DNA from: Erodium maritimum
Lineage: Eukaryota; Streptophyta; Magnoliopsida; Geraniales; Geraniaceae
NCBI GenBank assembly: GCA_963921825.1
Contig: OY997589.1
Coordinates: 48,494,638 to 48,558,637, forward strand
Direction of reading: 5' to 3'
DNA length: 64,000 bases
The translations under genes were made by a program, and so were the position numbers. The notes under the pieces are model-generated. The model was not told the DNA's origin. It was given only the letters and a program-made list of their open reading frames with translations, and ran no database searches. Positions 49,091 through 59,757 of this stretch are shown here, one piece after another. Position 1 is the stretch's first letter; each line of letters opens with the position of its first letter.

Positions 49091-51838
49091 TCAGTATTTA
49101 TCTGATGAGGTGGATACGCCGCAGTACATGTTTGGATTTGTTATGCGATCTAGGCTTTTAGCTTGCGCAATGACCCTTGTGTTGTCGCAAAATGGATTCA
49201 CCAGACTGGATGGGTTTTTAATTACACCCAGCCCTGCCATGAATTTCCAAATCCACATAGCCTCCTTAGCTGCCTCTGCAGCATCCATGTACTTGGCCTC
49301 TGTCGTAGATTCGGCAATGGTATCTTGCTTTACGCTTTCCCAGCTAAAGCTCTGCCATTCAGCGTAAACACATATCCTGATTGACTTCTAAAGTCATCTG
49401 GATTTGTCTTGGAAAACTAGCGTCTACTCATCCTTCGACGACTAGTTCAGCATCATCTTTCCCCCGGGTTAGAATGATGTCTACTGGTACAACATAAGGC
49501 TTACGAGACGTCTGGTCTCATACATGTCATGGCATATATGATCGATCCTGCCCCCAGGCGCATAAGATTCTCATCATCCTTTTCAGCTCATCAGGTGTCT
49601 TAGGACACTGAGCCTTGCTGAGATGAATGCCATGACTAGTGGGTAAGAGTCCTTTCTTTGAATCGAGCATTAAGAACCTACTCAATGCCTTGTTCACATA
49701 GGTTCCCTGACTTAAATCCAAGACCCTCTTGGTGCGATCTCTACATATCTTAATCCTTAAGATATGAGAAGCATCACCTAAGTCCTTTATTGAAAAACAC
49801 TTCCTCAACCAAGCTTTAGTCTCGTGCAAGGTTGGGATGTCGTTTTCAATGAGAACCAGAAAGGTAATATTGCTCCCACTAGCCTTCTTATAAACGCAAG
49901 ATTCATCCTCGTTCTTGATTAAGCCAAATTCAATTACAGCTTCATCAAAACGAAGGATCCAACTCCGAGAAGTTCGTTTCAATCCAGAAATGGATTTCAA
50001 CAACTTATAAATCTTTCCTTTATTCTTCGGATCGTCAAAACCTTTGGGCCGAGACATACAAACGTACTCAGTCAAATTTCCATTTAGGAAAGCGGTTTTG
50101 ACATCCACTTGCCATATCTCGTAATTATGATACGCAGTTATGTCAAGAAGAATTTAGATCGATTTTGACCATAGCCACTAAGGAGAAGGTTTCCTCATAG
50201 TCAATCCATTGGATCTGCCTATAACCTTTCGCCACCAGTTGAGCTTTGTAGGTCAGAGGGTTGCCGTCCATGTCCATCTTCACCTTGAAGATCCATTTGC
50301 ATCCTATGGTCCTCACACCATTGATGGGATCAACCGCTTCCCAGACTCGGTTGTCCGACATGGATTGCATTTCCTCCCTCATGGCTCCCAGCCATAACTC
50401 GGAGTTGGGCCCATCCACGACTTCCTGAAAGGTGGGTGGATCATCGTGATCCACCATGACTTCATTGTCACCTCCGGATACCATATCTTGGAGGTGGAAG
50501 ATTGATCCTTTCAAATCGCCTTGGACCTTCCAGAATTGTAACAGGAATTGGTTCTTACTCTACGACAATCTCTGGCTCCTTTCTACTGGGTTGCCAATTG
50601 GTTTAGACAGATCTGTACCATCATGAATTTCTTCGAGATGCATAGTCCTCCCAATGACGTCTTTGGAAACAAAACTTCTTTTCCATAAAGACCCCACCCA
50701 AGCGACGAACACCATGTTCTCACTGGGATTGTAGAAATAGTATCCCCTTGTTGCTTTGGGATACCACACGAAGGTGCATATCTCAGATCTTGGTTCGAGC
50801 TTAGTCGAAACCAAATGTTTCACATAAGCCTCGCAACCACAAATCTTTAGGAAGGACAAAGCGGGCATCATCCCGTACCATTTTTAAAATGGTGTCCCTT
50901 CCACACCATTCGTCGAAGCCCGATTCACTATGAATGTGGTCGTCTCTAGAGCAAAACCCCTAAAAGAGATTGGGAGATCAGTCCAACTAATCATGGAACA
51001 GACCATTGTCTAACAATGTCCGATTTCTCCGTTTGGCTACACCTTTAAACTATAGTGACCTAGGAGGAGTCCATTCCAAAAGGATCCCATTCTCTTTTAG
51101 ATGATCTAATAACTCTGTGGTCAAGTATTTTCCACCTCGATCCAATCGAAGTGCCTTAATACCTTTGTCGAGCTGGTTTTCTACTATAGTCTTAAACTCT
51201 TTGAATTTATCAAAAGCTTCAGACTTATGTCTCACCGAATAGACATAACCATATTTACTATAATCATCAGTAAATGTGATAAAGTAGCTAAAACCCCTCC
51301 TGGCAAGTGAACTTATTGGTCTACACACATTCGAGTGTATCAGCCCCAATAATTCACCCGCCTTTTCATCGCGATCGATAAAGGGCACTTTAGTCATTTT
51401 GCCCATCAAACAAACCTTGCACCTATCGATCGAATGGAATTCGAATGAACCTGAAAGCCCGCACTTCTGAAGTGCTGATAGGCGCTTCTTGTTTATGCGA
51501 CCCAAATGACAGTACCATAACAGAGTTAGGTTTAAATCGTTGGATTTAGACCTCTTGGTATTAACGGAATATATAGAACTTGAGGCATTGTTACCCATAT
51601 CTAATATGTACAATCCTCCAACCATGTCAGTACTGGTATAAAACATATCATTGCATAGAACATTGAAAACTCCATTTTCAATATTAACATTATATCCTTC
51701 CTTGTCAAACACGGATACAGATATAATATTCCTACTAAAAGTAGGTATGCAATATACATTATACAATACTAAGACAAGGCCTCTTGGCAAAGCAAGACTC
51801 ATGGATCCTACAGCAGTTGCCACAACTCTGAGGTCCAT
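49091..51838 (-). pseudogene. Degenerate copia pol lacking the YVDD box
   Basis: In minus-strand order: GAG-pre-integrase and integrase core (51838-51050; CHLGRINKKRL, DDYSKYGYVYS, RLDRGGKY), connector (50871-50560), RT N-part (50514-50143; EAMREEM-like and CKWIFKVK), RT C-part (50108-49527; DVKTAFLNG kept), RNase H tail (49288-49091; EAAKEAMWI, CDNTRVIAQAK). At about 49855 the sequence passes from FLVL straight to IENDIP: the catalytic YVDD box is missing by an in-frame deletion of roughly eight codons. Stops and frameshifts separate the frames, and part of RNase H is deleted at about 49380-49530. Confidence 0.9.
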
Positions 51839-52467
51839 TTCGTGCTTTCCAAATCTCTCCTACTTTCAGCCACCATATATTAGTGCATGTGTGAGATTCA
51901 GTCATGGTATCTAATACCCATGAATCTTTGGAAGTAGAGAGATGTAGCTCTATAGAGTTAATACCGAATGAAGGCACGATCCCACCGCCCTTCCTTAGAT
52001 CATCCAGGTTTCCTGATGAAGGCGCAGTCCTACTGCCCTTCTTCAGATCATCCAGGCTATTTGATGAAGGCGCAGTCCCACTGCCCTTCTTCAGATCAGC
52101 CGTGAACTTCCTGTAATCCCGGTTCCAATGACCAGGCTGTTGGTAGTAGAAGCATACATTCTCAGGTGTCTCATCTTTCCTGCCAAGTGCGCATGGGCCC
52201 AGCCCTTGCCACTTCCAATTCCCTTGTTGACCATCAGAATATCCTTGGATCCCAGATCCCTGAGATATTCTTCTCAGTAGCTGATGACACTTCATGTAAC
52301 TCTGATATGGTCTTAGAGACAGCCTTGTCAAGGACATATTCTTTGCGTTCAGACTTGAGGACTATCCTCAAAATTCTGTACCAGTCCAAATAGTTTGTCC
52401 CATTTAGCTTGACCCTGTCAAGAATGGTTTTTAATGACAAACTATTAATGTTCACTGAATTTTCCAT
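51759..52467 (-). pseudogene. Degenerate, shortened copia gag
   Basis: The N-terminus at 52467 (MENSVNINSLSLKTILDRVK) keeps the NGTNYLDW motif of plant copia gag. A frameshift and a large deletion then lead to a zinc-knuckle relic in which two cysteines are tyrosine (CFYYQQPGHWNRDYRKF). After it come three 16-residue repeats, described separately. Confidence 0.88.
51958..52101 (-). repeat. 48-bp tandem repeat in the gag tail, three units
   Basis: The minus-strand peptide repeat DDLKKGSGTAPSSNSL (16 residues) occurs three times with small changes. The period of 48 bp is visible in agatcatcc at 51997 and 52045 and agatcagcc at 52093. Confidence 0.85.
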
Positions 52468-54011
52468 TTGATCTACAACAGATAAAATTCAATCAGTAAA
52501 CTGAATAAATTTTATGAAGATCAAGCTTAAACACCAACAATCAATTCTAAACCTTTAGAATCTGAAACCAAGATCCTTGATTCACTCGATTAAGCTGAAC
52601 TAATGCTCACCACTTAATCGAGCTATGTAGGTAGGACTCCATCCAATCACATCCAATGTAACTCTTGGCTAGGGTATGTACTTATGTACACGACTTACCC
52701 TATCTGTTACCCTAGCTCAACCTCAGGCCGAGAATCGTAGTCGGGTCCACCAATTTTCAACTATGGCTCGTCACTATGTAGGTGCTCCGCTAATGCGCAC
52801 GACACCCACATATGTCGTCCAAACCTACTACCCCGCTTCCCCATGGATGCTCCGCTAATGCGCACGACAACCATAGGACGGGGAGGTAGTAAGGTGTTGA
52901 TGATTGGGAGGTATCGGACATGACCCGCTTTTACTTGTCCAGTTGTGTTCAAAACTTTGGCACATCCTAGATGCGATGAGCACATCAACTACATTCCAAA
53001 TGCAATGATGCCTCAAATTACATCCAATGTAATTCTTCCTTTGAACCCGTCAACTACATCCAATGCAATGACGGTTCTAAGGGTTCACACACAAGGATTA
53101 AAAGTCCAATTTTATCTTTGCATGTGAGGTGATATGCTCGGTAAATAAAGTTAAGCATGCAATTCTAAAACACATATAATTAATCATGCATAAACTAAAC
53201 CAAGCATAAAGCGATAAATGTGCACATAATAGCCCCCTAAACTAACTCCCACTAGCTTCTTGAGCTCCACCGACTCCAAGTCGATGCCAACACCCGAAAA
53301 GCCACCAAATGACTTTTTCGCCCTTTCTTCGTCTTGAGTAAAATATTACAATTTAATACACGACTCGCAGGTCGGTAATAAATAAATATTACAAACAAGT
53401 GGTTCGACGACCACACCTTGAAAGAATAATTACACGTTAACTCTAACGGCTCGCAGGCCGTGAAAAGCGATAAATAATTAAATTGAGCTCGGGGCTATTA
53501 TGTACACCATGCCAACATCACATCACACATCGTGTTATCAAACAAGCATGTTATCAAACATCATGTGATTTTCCGGTTTTAATTAATAGCCAAGTTTCGA
53601 AATTTTTTTGATGCTCGGTTTATCGAAACCGTTCAAAAATGAAACTTTTGAACATTTGATCTTCGAGTTCATCATGACGGTTCCAAACTCGTCATAACTA
53701 ACAGAACGGTTTAGCCTTGTCATATCAACCATCCAATGGTCATGCTTGGCCTAGCTCCGTCCAACGGAGCCCCGTTCGGTCCCGGTTTCGGCTCCCCGAG
53801 AGTCCCGCTTCCGAGACCCGAAAAATCAAATTTTTTTCAAAATTTCCAGATTTGAAATAATTTTCAAAAATTCATTTTACATGCATTAAATCCATAAACA
53901 ATAATTTAAAACATGTTATCAAACAATTTAGCAAAACAACATGCCAAAAACGAAACTTTCAAGCAAAACCGAAACTTTGAACACCGTCTTGTGAATCCCG
54001 AAGGTAGCACG
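52468..54011 (-). other. Untranslated leader of the younger copia element
   Basis: About 1.5 kb between the primer-binding site and gag. It includes short repeats of tccaatg, catccaatgta and gctccgctaatgcgcacgac (52783-52865). No coding potential is seen on either strand. A leader this long is typical of large-LTR copia lineages. Confidence 0.6.
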
Positions 54012-54023
54012 GCTCTGATACCA
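54012..54023 (-). promoter_or_regulatory. Primer-binding site, younger copia element
   Basis: tggtatcagagc on the minus strand, one base from the 5' LTR, is complementary to the 3' end of plant initiator methionine tRNA, the standard primer of Ty1/copia elements. Confidence 0.95.
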
Positions 54024-54024
54024 C

Positions 54025-55712
54025 TGTTGGGTCTCGAGGTAGGGTTGGAGATGAACCAACTCGCAGCGGAAAATCAATGAAAACCAAGAGACAATTAAAA
54101 CCATGAAACAACTAACAAAGAATGGATTAACAAGAGAAAAATTCAGCACTAGTTCTTACCAAAACAAGAACACCGGTTAACGAATGATTGGCTTGAGTCT
54201 CCAAGACGCCTACGTATCCACATGGGAATCAAAGCCACGTAGTTCTTCTCTTTGAGGACTCAAGAACACAAACATGGAGGTGGAAACTAGCCAAACCCGA
54301 AATGGCCATGGAAGAGGGAGAGAAAATGTGTTTCCTATTCTTGTCTTGTTTTTGTTATGTTGAAAAAAGATGACTTAAACATAACAAAACCCATACTTGT
54401 CCAACTAAAGGCATGAGACAAGTATGGTGTCAAGTAAGGTGTAAATAGGACAAAGTATGGCAAGACAAGATTGGGTTAGGTGGTGAATCACCAACACCTT
54501 AATCCTTGTCTTGCTTACTTAGTACTAATTAATCAAGACTTGATTAATTAGTTCAATGGGCCTTGGTTGCATGGGCCTTTCATGGGCCTCTTGGAACATG
54601 GCCCGTGGCCATTTCCAACGAGGTCCCGTGATTCGCTCATCGCCTCCATGCCTTCCATACCGGAAATGTCCAACATTATCCGACGCGATCAATCCCAAGA
54701 CTCCAAGCCTTGTCTCGATCTGTGAAGTCCTATTCACTTACGGGCACATGACCCAAAACCCAGTTTTGGTCATGTCCCGAGACAACTCCCTTTTGGCCAT
54801 TCTCCATAAATGTGTCAATGAGTTTCATCCTCCGGTGTGACCCTTAGGTTTATGCATGTCAATAGATCAATGTAAAATCCCATTTTACTTGATCCTATTT
54901 AAGTGGCAACTAACGAGACTTTAGTATTGCTTGACACTACATAACGAATCGACCCTGTCGATTCTAACCTTTCCGTCGTCCCTGTCATTATCCTTTTATC
55001 TCCGATATCCTGATTGAGATAAGGCATAGAGCCGTCATCCTTATTATTCTCAATCACCGTTCCTTGATATGTGAGATGACTGAAGATATGATACCCAGTA
55101 TCATGTGCATGGCCATGCTATTCTTCCAGTCACTCTCGATCAAGTGGCCGAGAACCGATATCTTTCCCATACCTTAGTATGAGGGATAAATCCCTTAGCC
55201 GTCTTTCGTGTCACTCATGTAGCCCGTCCCCAAGCCAATCCTGGCCGTTATGGAAGCCCTGTTACGGACAACGTTAGGCTCAGGTCAAACTCAGTTGTTG
55301 ACTACATAGCGATCACAAAGACTCTTTGGTCTAAGGATACATGACAAGCTACAACACTGAATATGTTCATGACTTAATCTATGGCACATATTCAGGGCGG
55401 GTCGTCCAATATCATGTCCCACATGATATCTATGATCAGACTCCGGAATCCCATTCCAATGACTAACAGAACGTAAGCCATAAAGAGCCATCTTTCATAC
55501 TAGTCGCTTCTAGTGAAGCTTTGTTGACTAGGGACCCATCGAGTGTGATCTATCTCGATCTATGGTTCTATTCGCATGGTGGGCATAGATCAGAGCACAC
55601 ATCGATATATTACTCCAACACATAAGTAATATAAAGCCGCTTTAATTTTATTGCTAACGATGATATATACATTTGGACATTTAGGATTGAACTACGGGCA
55701 CTAAGACTAACA
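54025..55712 (-). repeat. 5' LTR of the younger copia element
   Basis: 1688 bp, partner of 47252-48939. Ends are tgttgggtc...actaaca on the plus strand. Confidence 0.95.
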
Positions 55713-55824
55713 CTACTATACGTATTGTACAAATTATGTACTCTTTTTCCTTCTAATATTTTTCCCATTGAGTTTTTCTTAGAAATGTTTTAACGAGGCA
55801 TAATAATATATGTACATGTCATCC

Positions 55825-55834
55825 AAAGGGGGGG
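55825..55834 (+). promoter_or_regulatory. Polypurine tract, older copia element
   Basis: aaaggggggg immediately before the 3' LTR at 55835. Confidence 0.85.
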
Positions 55835-56102
55835 TGTTATGAATATTTGTTGGATGACCACATGGAATATTCTAGATAGGAGTTACAAGACTTTTGTGAG
55901 AGTTACAAGACTTTTGTATTTTGAATTCTATTATTTATGTAGTTCATTAAGGTTATGTGTCTATGATTATGAGTCTATAAATAGAGGTCATTGTAAAGGA
56001 TGAAGTGATCAATAATATTCTATTTTCTACTTTCTCCATATTCTCTTGTTCTCTCTAGTTTTTGTTCTTCCATTCACAAGTATCGTTCTTACTTTCATAA
56101 CA
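55835..56102 (+). repeat. 3' LTR of the older copia element
   Basis: 268 bp, same length as the 5' LTR with no length change. About 11 substitutions were counted by eye. Confidence 0.93.
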
Positions 56103-56285
56103 TAAATTCATTAATACATACTAGTGTCAACATTTAATTTATTTTAACTTGAATAACCAACTTACTACATGATTGTTTATAGGAAAATTTATGATTAAAA
56201 GTAAACTAATCTTCTATATTTACCTCAGTTACACTGTTAATCTAATACTAGTTTGAACATTTAATTTAAACCTCTTGTAATACTA

Positions 56286-57647
56286 GAGGAGAAATCTAAT
56301 ACAAACCATGTCTTAACCTAAGAACCGTGAGAACCAATCTAAGTCGTCTATTTTAAGAATGGAGGGATGAGATACAATTGAGTTGTTGACTGCAAAAAAA
56401 CAGTTTTTTTTAGTAAGTGAGAAGGACTTTTTAGTAAAACTATCATATTACTTTTTTTTACCAATTCACTAATTTAATTTTTCCACTGCGTTTGAACTCC
56501 GATTGGCTTCAAACTTGCGCCATTAGTTTTGTTTTTTCAAGGGTTTTCTATCGAGATCACTCATGAATATATTTTGAAGCATGATTTTTTTTTATTTTGG
56601 GGATGATTTAAAAAAAAAATTATACATGAGTAATTTTTATCAACACTTTGCTCTGGTTTTATCAACACTTTTACACTGGTTTTATCAACACTTTACACTG
56701 GTTTTATCACCTCATTTCCAAAACTGATCATGATTTTATCACATCATCACGTGCTTTTTATGAACCTTAGTTTTATCAACACCAAACACTAGGTTTATCA
56801 TTAAATTACATGTGTTTTATCACCCCCATCACTTGTTTTTTTGAAGCACGAAAAAAAGAATTATTTTGGGGCTGATTTTAAAAAAAATTATATCTGGGTA
56901 ATTTTTATCAACACTTTATATTGGTTTTATCAACACTATACACTGGTTGTATCAACACTGAACACTAGTTTTATAACCTCATTTTCCAAAACCGAACATG
57001 ATTTTTATCACCTCATCACGTGTTTTTATGAACACTAGTTTTATCAACACTAAACACTATGTTTATCATTAAATTACATGTGTTTTTATCACCCCATCAC
57101 ATGTTTTTTTATCAATGATAAACTCTAGTTTATCCCACTTATTATCAAAATTGAACATGATTTTTATCACCTCATTATTTGTTTTTTATCACCTTAGTAC
57201 ATGTTTTTATCAACATTTAGCACTAGTTTGATACCTCCGATATAAAACATTTATTAGTGAAGATTTATCAAAACTCAACATTATTTTTATCACCCCGATA
57301 TACCTTTTTATTTTTGTGCTTCAAAATATATTCGTGATTGATCTTGATTTAAAGACCTTGAAAAAATAAAAATATCGGCGCAAGTTTGAAGCTAATCGGA
57401 GTTCAAACGAATCAGAAAATATTAAATTAGTGAATTGGTGAAGAAAAAAAATGGACACTTGTCCACATGGCACCATGCTATTACAATTATGCCCTTACTT
57501 GTGTGAGAAAGGATGAATGTGGCGTGAATTTGAGTGGAATTAGGGTGATGATGTGGCATCATGGTGAATGTTGGATCTTAGGTGTGTGTGGCTAGGATTG
57601 GTTCTCACGGTTCTTAGGTTAGAGTGGTTTGTAGCCGATTTAACCTC
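56286..57647. mobile_element. Foldback MULE with internal satellite-like core
   Basis: 1362 bp. The outer ends are inverted (gagg..aaatc..tacaaacca, then taacctaagaaccgtgagaa). A second inverted block lies deeper (tttgaactccgattggcttc at 56491; its near-complement at about 57377-57407). Flanks carry a 10-bp direct repeat tgtaatacta (56276-56285, 57648-57657), in the Mutator size range. The core has no gene, only degenerate repeats. It sits in the hAT element. Confidence 0.8.
56625..57290. repeat. Degenerate short repeats in the MULE core
   Basis: The phrases tttatcaacactttacactg, ttttatcaccccatca and aacatgatttttatcacctc recur every 25-40 bp about twenty times, with two larger half-repeats around 56570 and 56850. 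Non-coding. Confidence 0.75.
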
Positions 57648-57899
57648 TGTAATACTATAACCATCAAATTAGTAAAACAAAACATAAACATTTTTATATA
57701 CACACCTAAATTCGGTCGGTCGGTTTTTTACAGGTTTGGAAGATAAAAAACCATACCCACCCAAAATGCTTCCGGGTTGGTATTTTTTTAACTGTAACCG
57801 TCGCCGGCAACACCGGTTCGGGTGATTTCGATGATGAGGATGACCGGTGACGGTCGGTTTTCGGTGATGGCCGGATATTTGCCCAGCCCTACCTGCGGC

Positions 57900-58301
57900 C
57901 CTTAAACCATGTATACTGGTGGCCCGTCATGGGGACATCTACTAGGCGGAGGTCATGCATCAGTGAGTTAAAATCGTCCATAAGGCTAATAGGTACGATC
58001 CCCCCGTAGTTTCGTCAGCATCCAGGATACCATTGAAGTCTCCTATAAGGATCCAGTTGGGGCTTGTTGGAGTATGGAGACTTCAAATCATTTTCCAGGT
58101 CCGGTGTCTCCTATCCCGTCGGGGCTCCCTATAGATTCCTATTAGCCTGAGGCCATCATGTCTTGGCACTACGACCTCAACATCAATATACCGGTCAGAG
58201 GAGGCCCTGAATGTCACCCCTGCACCCGACACCCAGAACAGAGCCAGGCATCTTTGGTTTGCCACGATCTCCGACCCCCTAACATAGGGGACACAAATAT
58301 G
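57900..58301 (-). pseudogene. LINE endonuclease, middle part
   Basis: The minus-strand frames contain GAGVTFRASSDRYIDVEVV and, after a shift near 58080, a GDFNGILDADE-like catalytic block of the endonuclease fold. The sequence continues across the hAT insertion into 35464-35625. Confidence 0.8.
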
Positions 58302-59464
58302 TAGGGTTGTGCAAAAAGTCTGAATAACCCGACCCACCCGAAAAAACGCTCGGCCCGCAGCCCGCTTTTTACAAATCCGTGGGTGTCGGATCGGATTTCG
58401 GGTCAAAAAAATCCTGATCCGCGTTTACTTGGACGGATTGCGGGTCTTGGATCAGGGATCCGCGGGTCATCCGATTTGCCCGCAACCCATTTTGTCTTCT
58501 GTTTTAAACTGTTAGATCTTGTAAGAGATGGACTTTCCTAATCTAATGATGTTGATGTAAACAAGTGGTGCTCTACTCACCACCCACATGTAGACCCATT
58601 ATCTCATTCGCCTATATATCACGATTGAGGCTCCCAACTCCCTAACCTTAATCCTCTTTCTTTTTAGTTTTGCCTCTCTCTCTTCTTTGCTTCTAGTTTT
58701 CAATTTTCTAAATCTTTGATTTTGTTTTTTGTTTCTCACTCCTTCTTCGAATCTTTCACTCGCTGGATGTGCTCCATCGGAAAATCTCCTCTTTCAGTTC
58801 AGATCCTGTTTGAATCGAAGTCATGTTTCTTCACCGGTTAATATCTTTACTAAGGTAATGGATTGTTTTTTTTCAATATTCTTTGCTGCTATTACCATGT
58901 GTTTGCTGGGACAAAAACACACTTAGTTAACATATTTTACAATAACAATCAGAGTTTTGGTATGGGATTTTATGTGAAGTAGATTAACTGGTAGTCTTTT
59001 TATACGTTTTTGTTTCATTAATTTTGTGTTCTAATATCTTCATTATAATTTTCTTATATTACAGGAACAATGATGAAAGGATGAGCAACAGACTCTTTGA
59101 ATAATTAATTATTGTAAAAGTGAACCTAAAGATATGTATGGATCTATAATATTAAGGACAATATTTGTATCGACCATCCGTTGAACATGATAACTAATTG
59201 GATTGAATATTAATTTGTATATTAAAACCTTGAACATTGGCATTCAAATGGACATGAAGGAAATTTAATTGCAAAAGGTACAAAACCGTATCATCAGATT
59301 TTGGAATGAGCTTTTTACCAGATCTAACAGTCCAGTGTTGAGGTTTGATCTGTGTAATTACGGGTTTCAGTTTTAGACCCGATCCGACCGAGATCCGATC
59401 AGATGGATCCGCACATGATACATCGGATTGATGGGTAGATTTGAAGTGGAATTGATCTGATCCG
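58302..59464. mobile_element. Insertion flanked by an 8-bp duplication, hAT-like
   Basis: LINE coding sequence is interrupted between 58301 and 59473 with an 8-bp direct repeat caaatatg on both sides (58294-58301, 59465-59472). The left end tagggttgtgcaaaaagtct has hAT-terminal character, but the right end (gatctgatccg) is not its inverse, so one end may be lost. gatccg/cgggtc-rich subterminal motifs occur on both sides. The interior has a c/t-rich leader-like part (58640-58860) and no recognisable transposase. Confidence 0.6.
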
Positions 59465-59472
59465 CAAATATG

Positions 59473-59757
59473 GTCCTGAAAGTCCAACGATCTGGACAAT
59501 AAGGCACAGTTCTGGGCATCCAATAACGTTTCCGAAAGGAACAAGAGATGGGGTCGATGATCATGAAACATCTGATTGAGTTGCTGCTTATGGAGCCCCG
59601 TACCCATCCCCCGACAGTTCCAAGAAAGAACTCGCAGATTCGGCTTCAAGCGTGACGACAAGTGTCTGAGACCCAGGTCCCAATTGCTATAGGAAGAATG
59701 CGCAGATGGAGCCGATGGGGATGAAGATTCCTGAGACGGAATATGGACCCTAGACGG
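59473..59757 (-). pseudogene. LINE endonuclease N-terminus
   Basis: The minus-strand frame reads NLRVLSWNCRGMGTGLHKQQ, then HRPHLLFLSETLLD, the start of the plant L1 ORF2 endonuclease with its catalytic-type Asn and Glu. The frame stays open beyond the insertion junction by chance, to 59194. Confidence 0.88.

Larger units (their letters stand above)
47252..55712 (-). mobile_element. Younger Ty1/copia retrotransposon with near-identical LTRs
   Basis: 8461 bp, inserted in the 3' non-coding part of the older copia element with a perfect 5-bp duplication ctact (47247-47251, 55713-55717). LTRs are 47252-48939 and 54025-55712, both 1688 bp at a constant offset of 6773. I saw no mismatch in the segments compared. 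The primer-binding site matches initiator Met tRNA and a purine tract precedes the 3' LTR. The internal gag-pol is full of stops and deletions, so the copy cannot supply its own proteins. Confidence 0.95.
36107..56102 (+). mobile_element. Ty1/copia retrotransposon (older), disrupted
   Basis: 268-bp LTRs at 36107-36374 and 55835-56102 share TGTTATG...ATAACA ends. By eye they differ at about 11 positions (around 4 percent). The flanking 5-mers are tgaat and taaat, a duplication with one change. Domain order gag - protease - integrase - RT - RNase H is the Ty1/copia order. It is inactive: a frameshift in gag, several stops in pol, a truncated foreign LTR at 39281-45495, and a second retroelement at 47252-55712. 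Confidence 0.93.
35626..57891. mobile_element. hAT-type transposon, hollowed out by nested elements
   Basis: The ends are taggggtgggca at the left and tgcccagcccta at the right, a hAT-type terminal inverted repeat, flanked by a perfect 8-bp duplication cctgcggc (35618-35625, 57892-57899). Sub-terminal accgaccg/cggtcggt motifs occur on both sides. Native hAT DNA is only about 0.9 kb (35626-36106, 56103-56275, 57658-57891) and I see no transposase, so this is a small non-autonomous hAT. It contains a copia element and a MULE. Confidence 0.9.

Noticed and set aside
59194-59472. Extension of the LINE endonuclease frame past 59473
   Set aside because: The LINE continues instead at 58301 after an 8-bp duplication; the extra open frame is inserted DNA read by chance.
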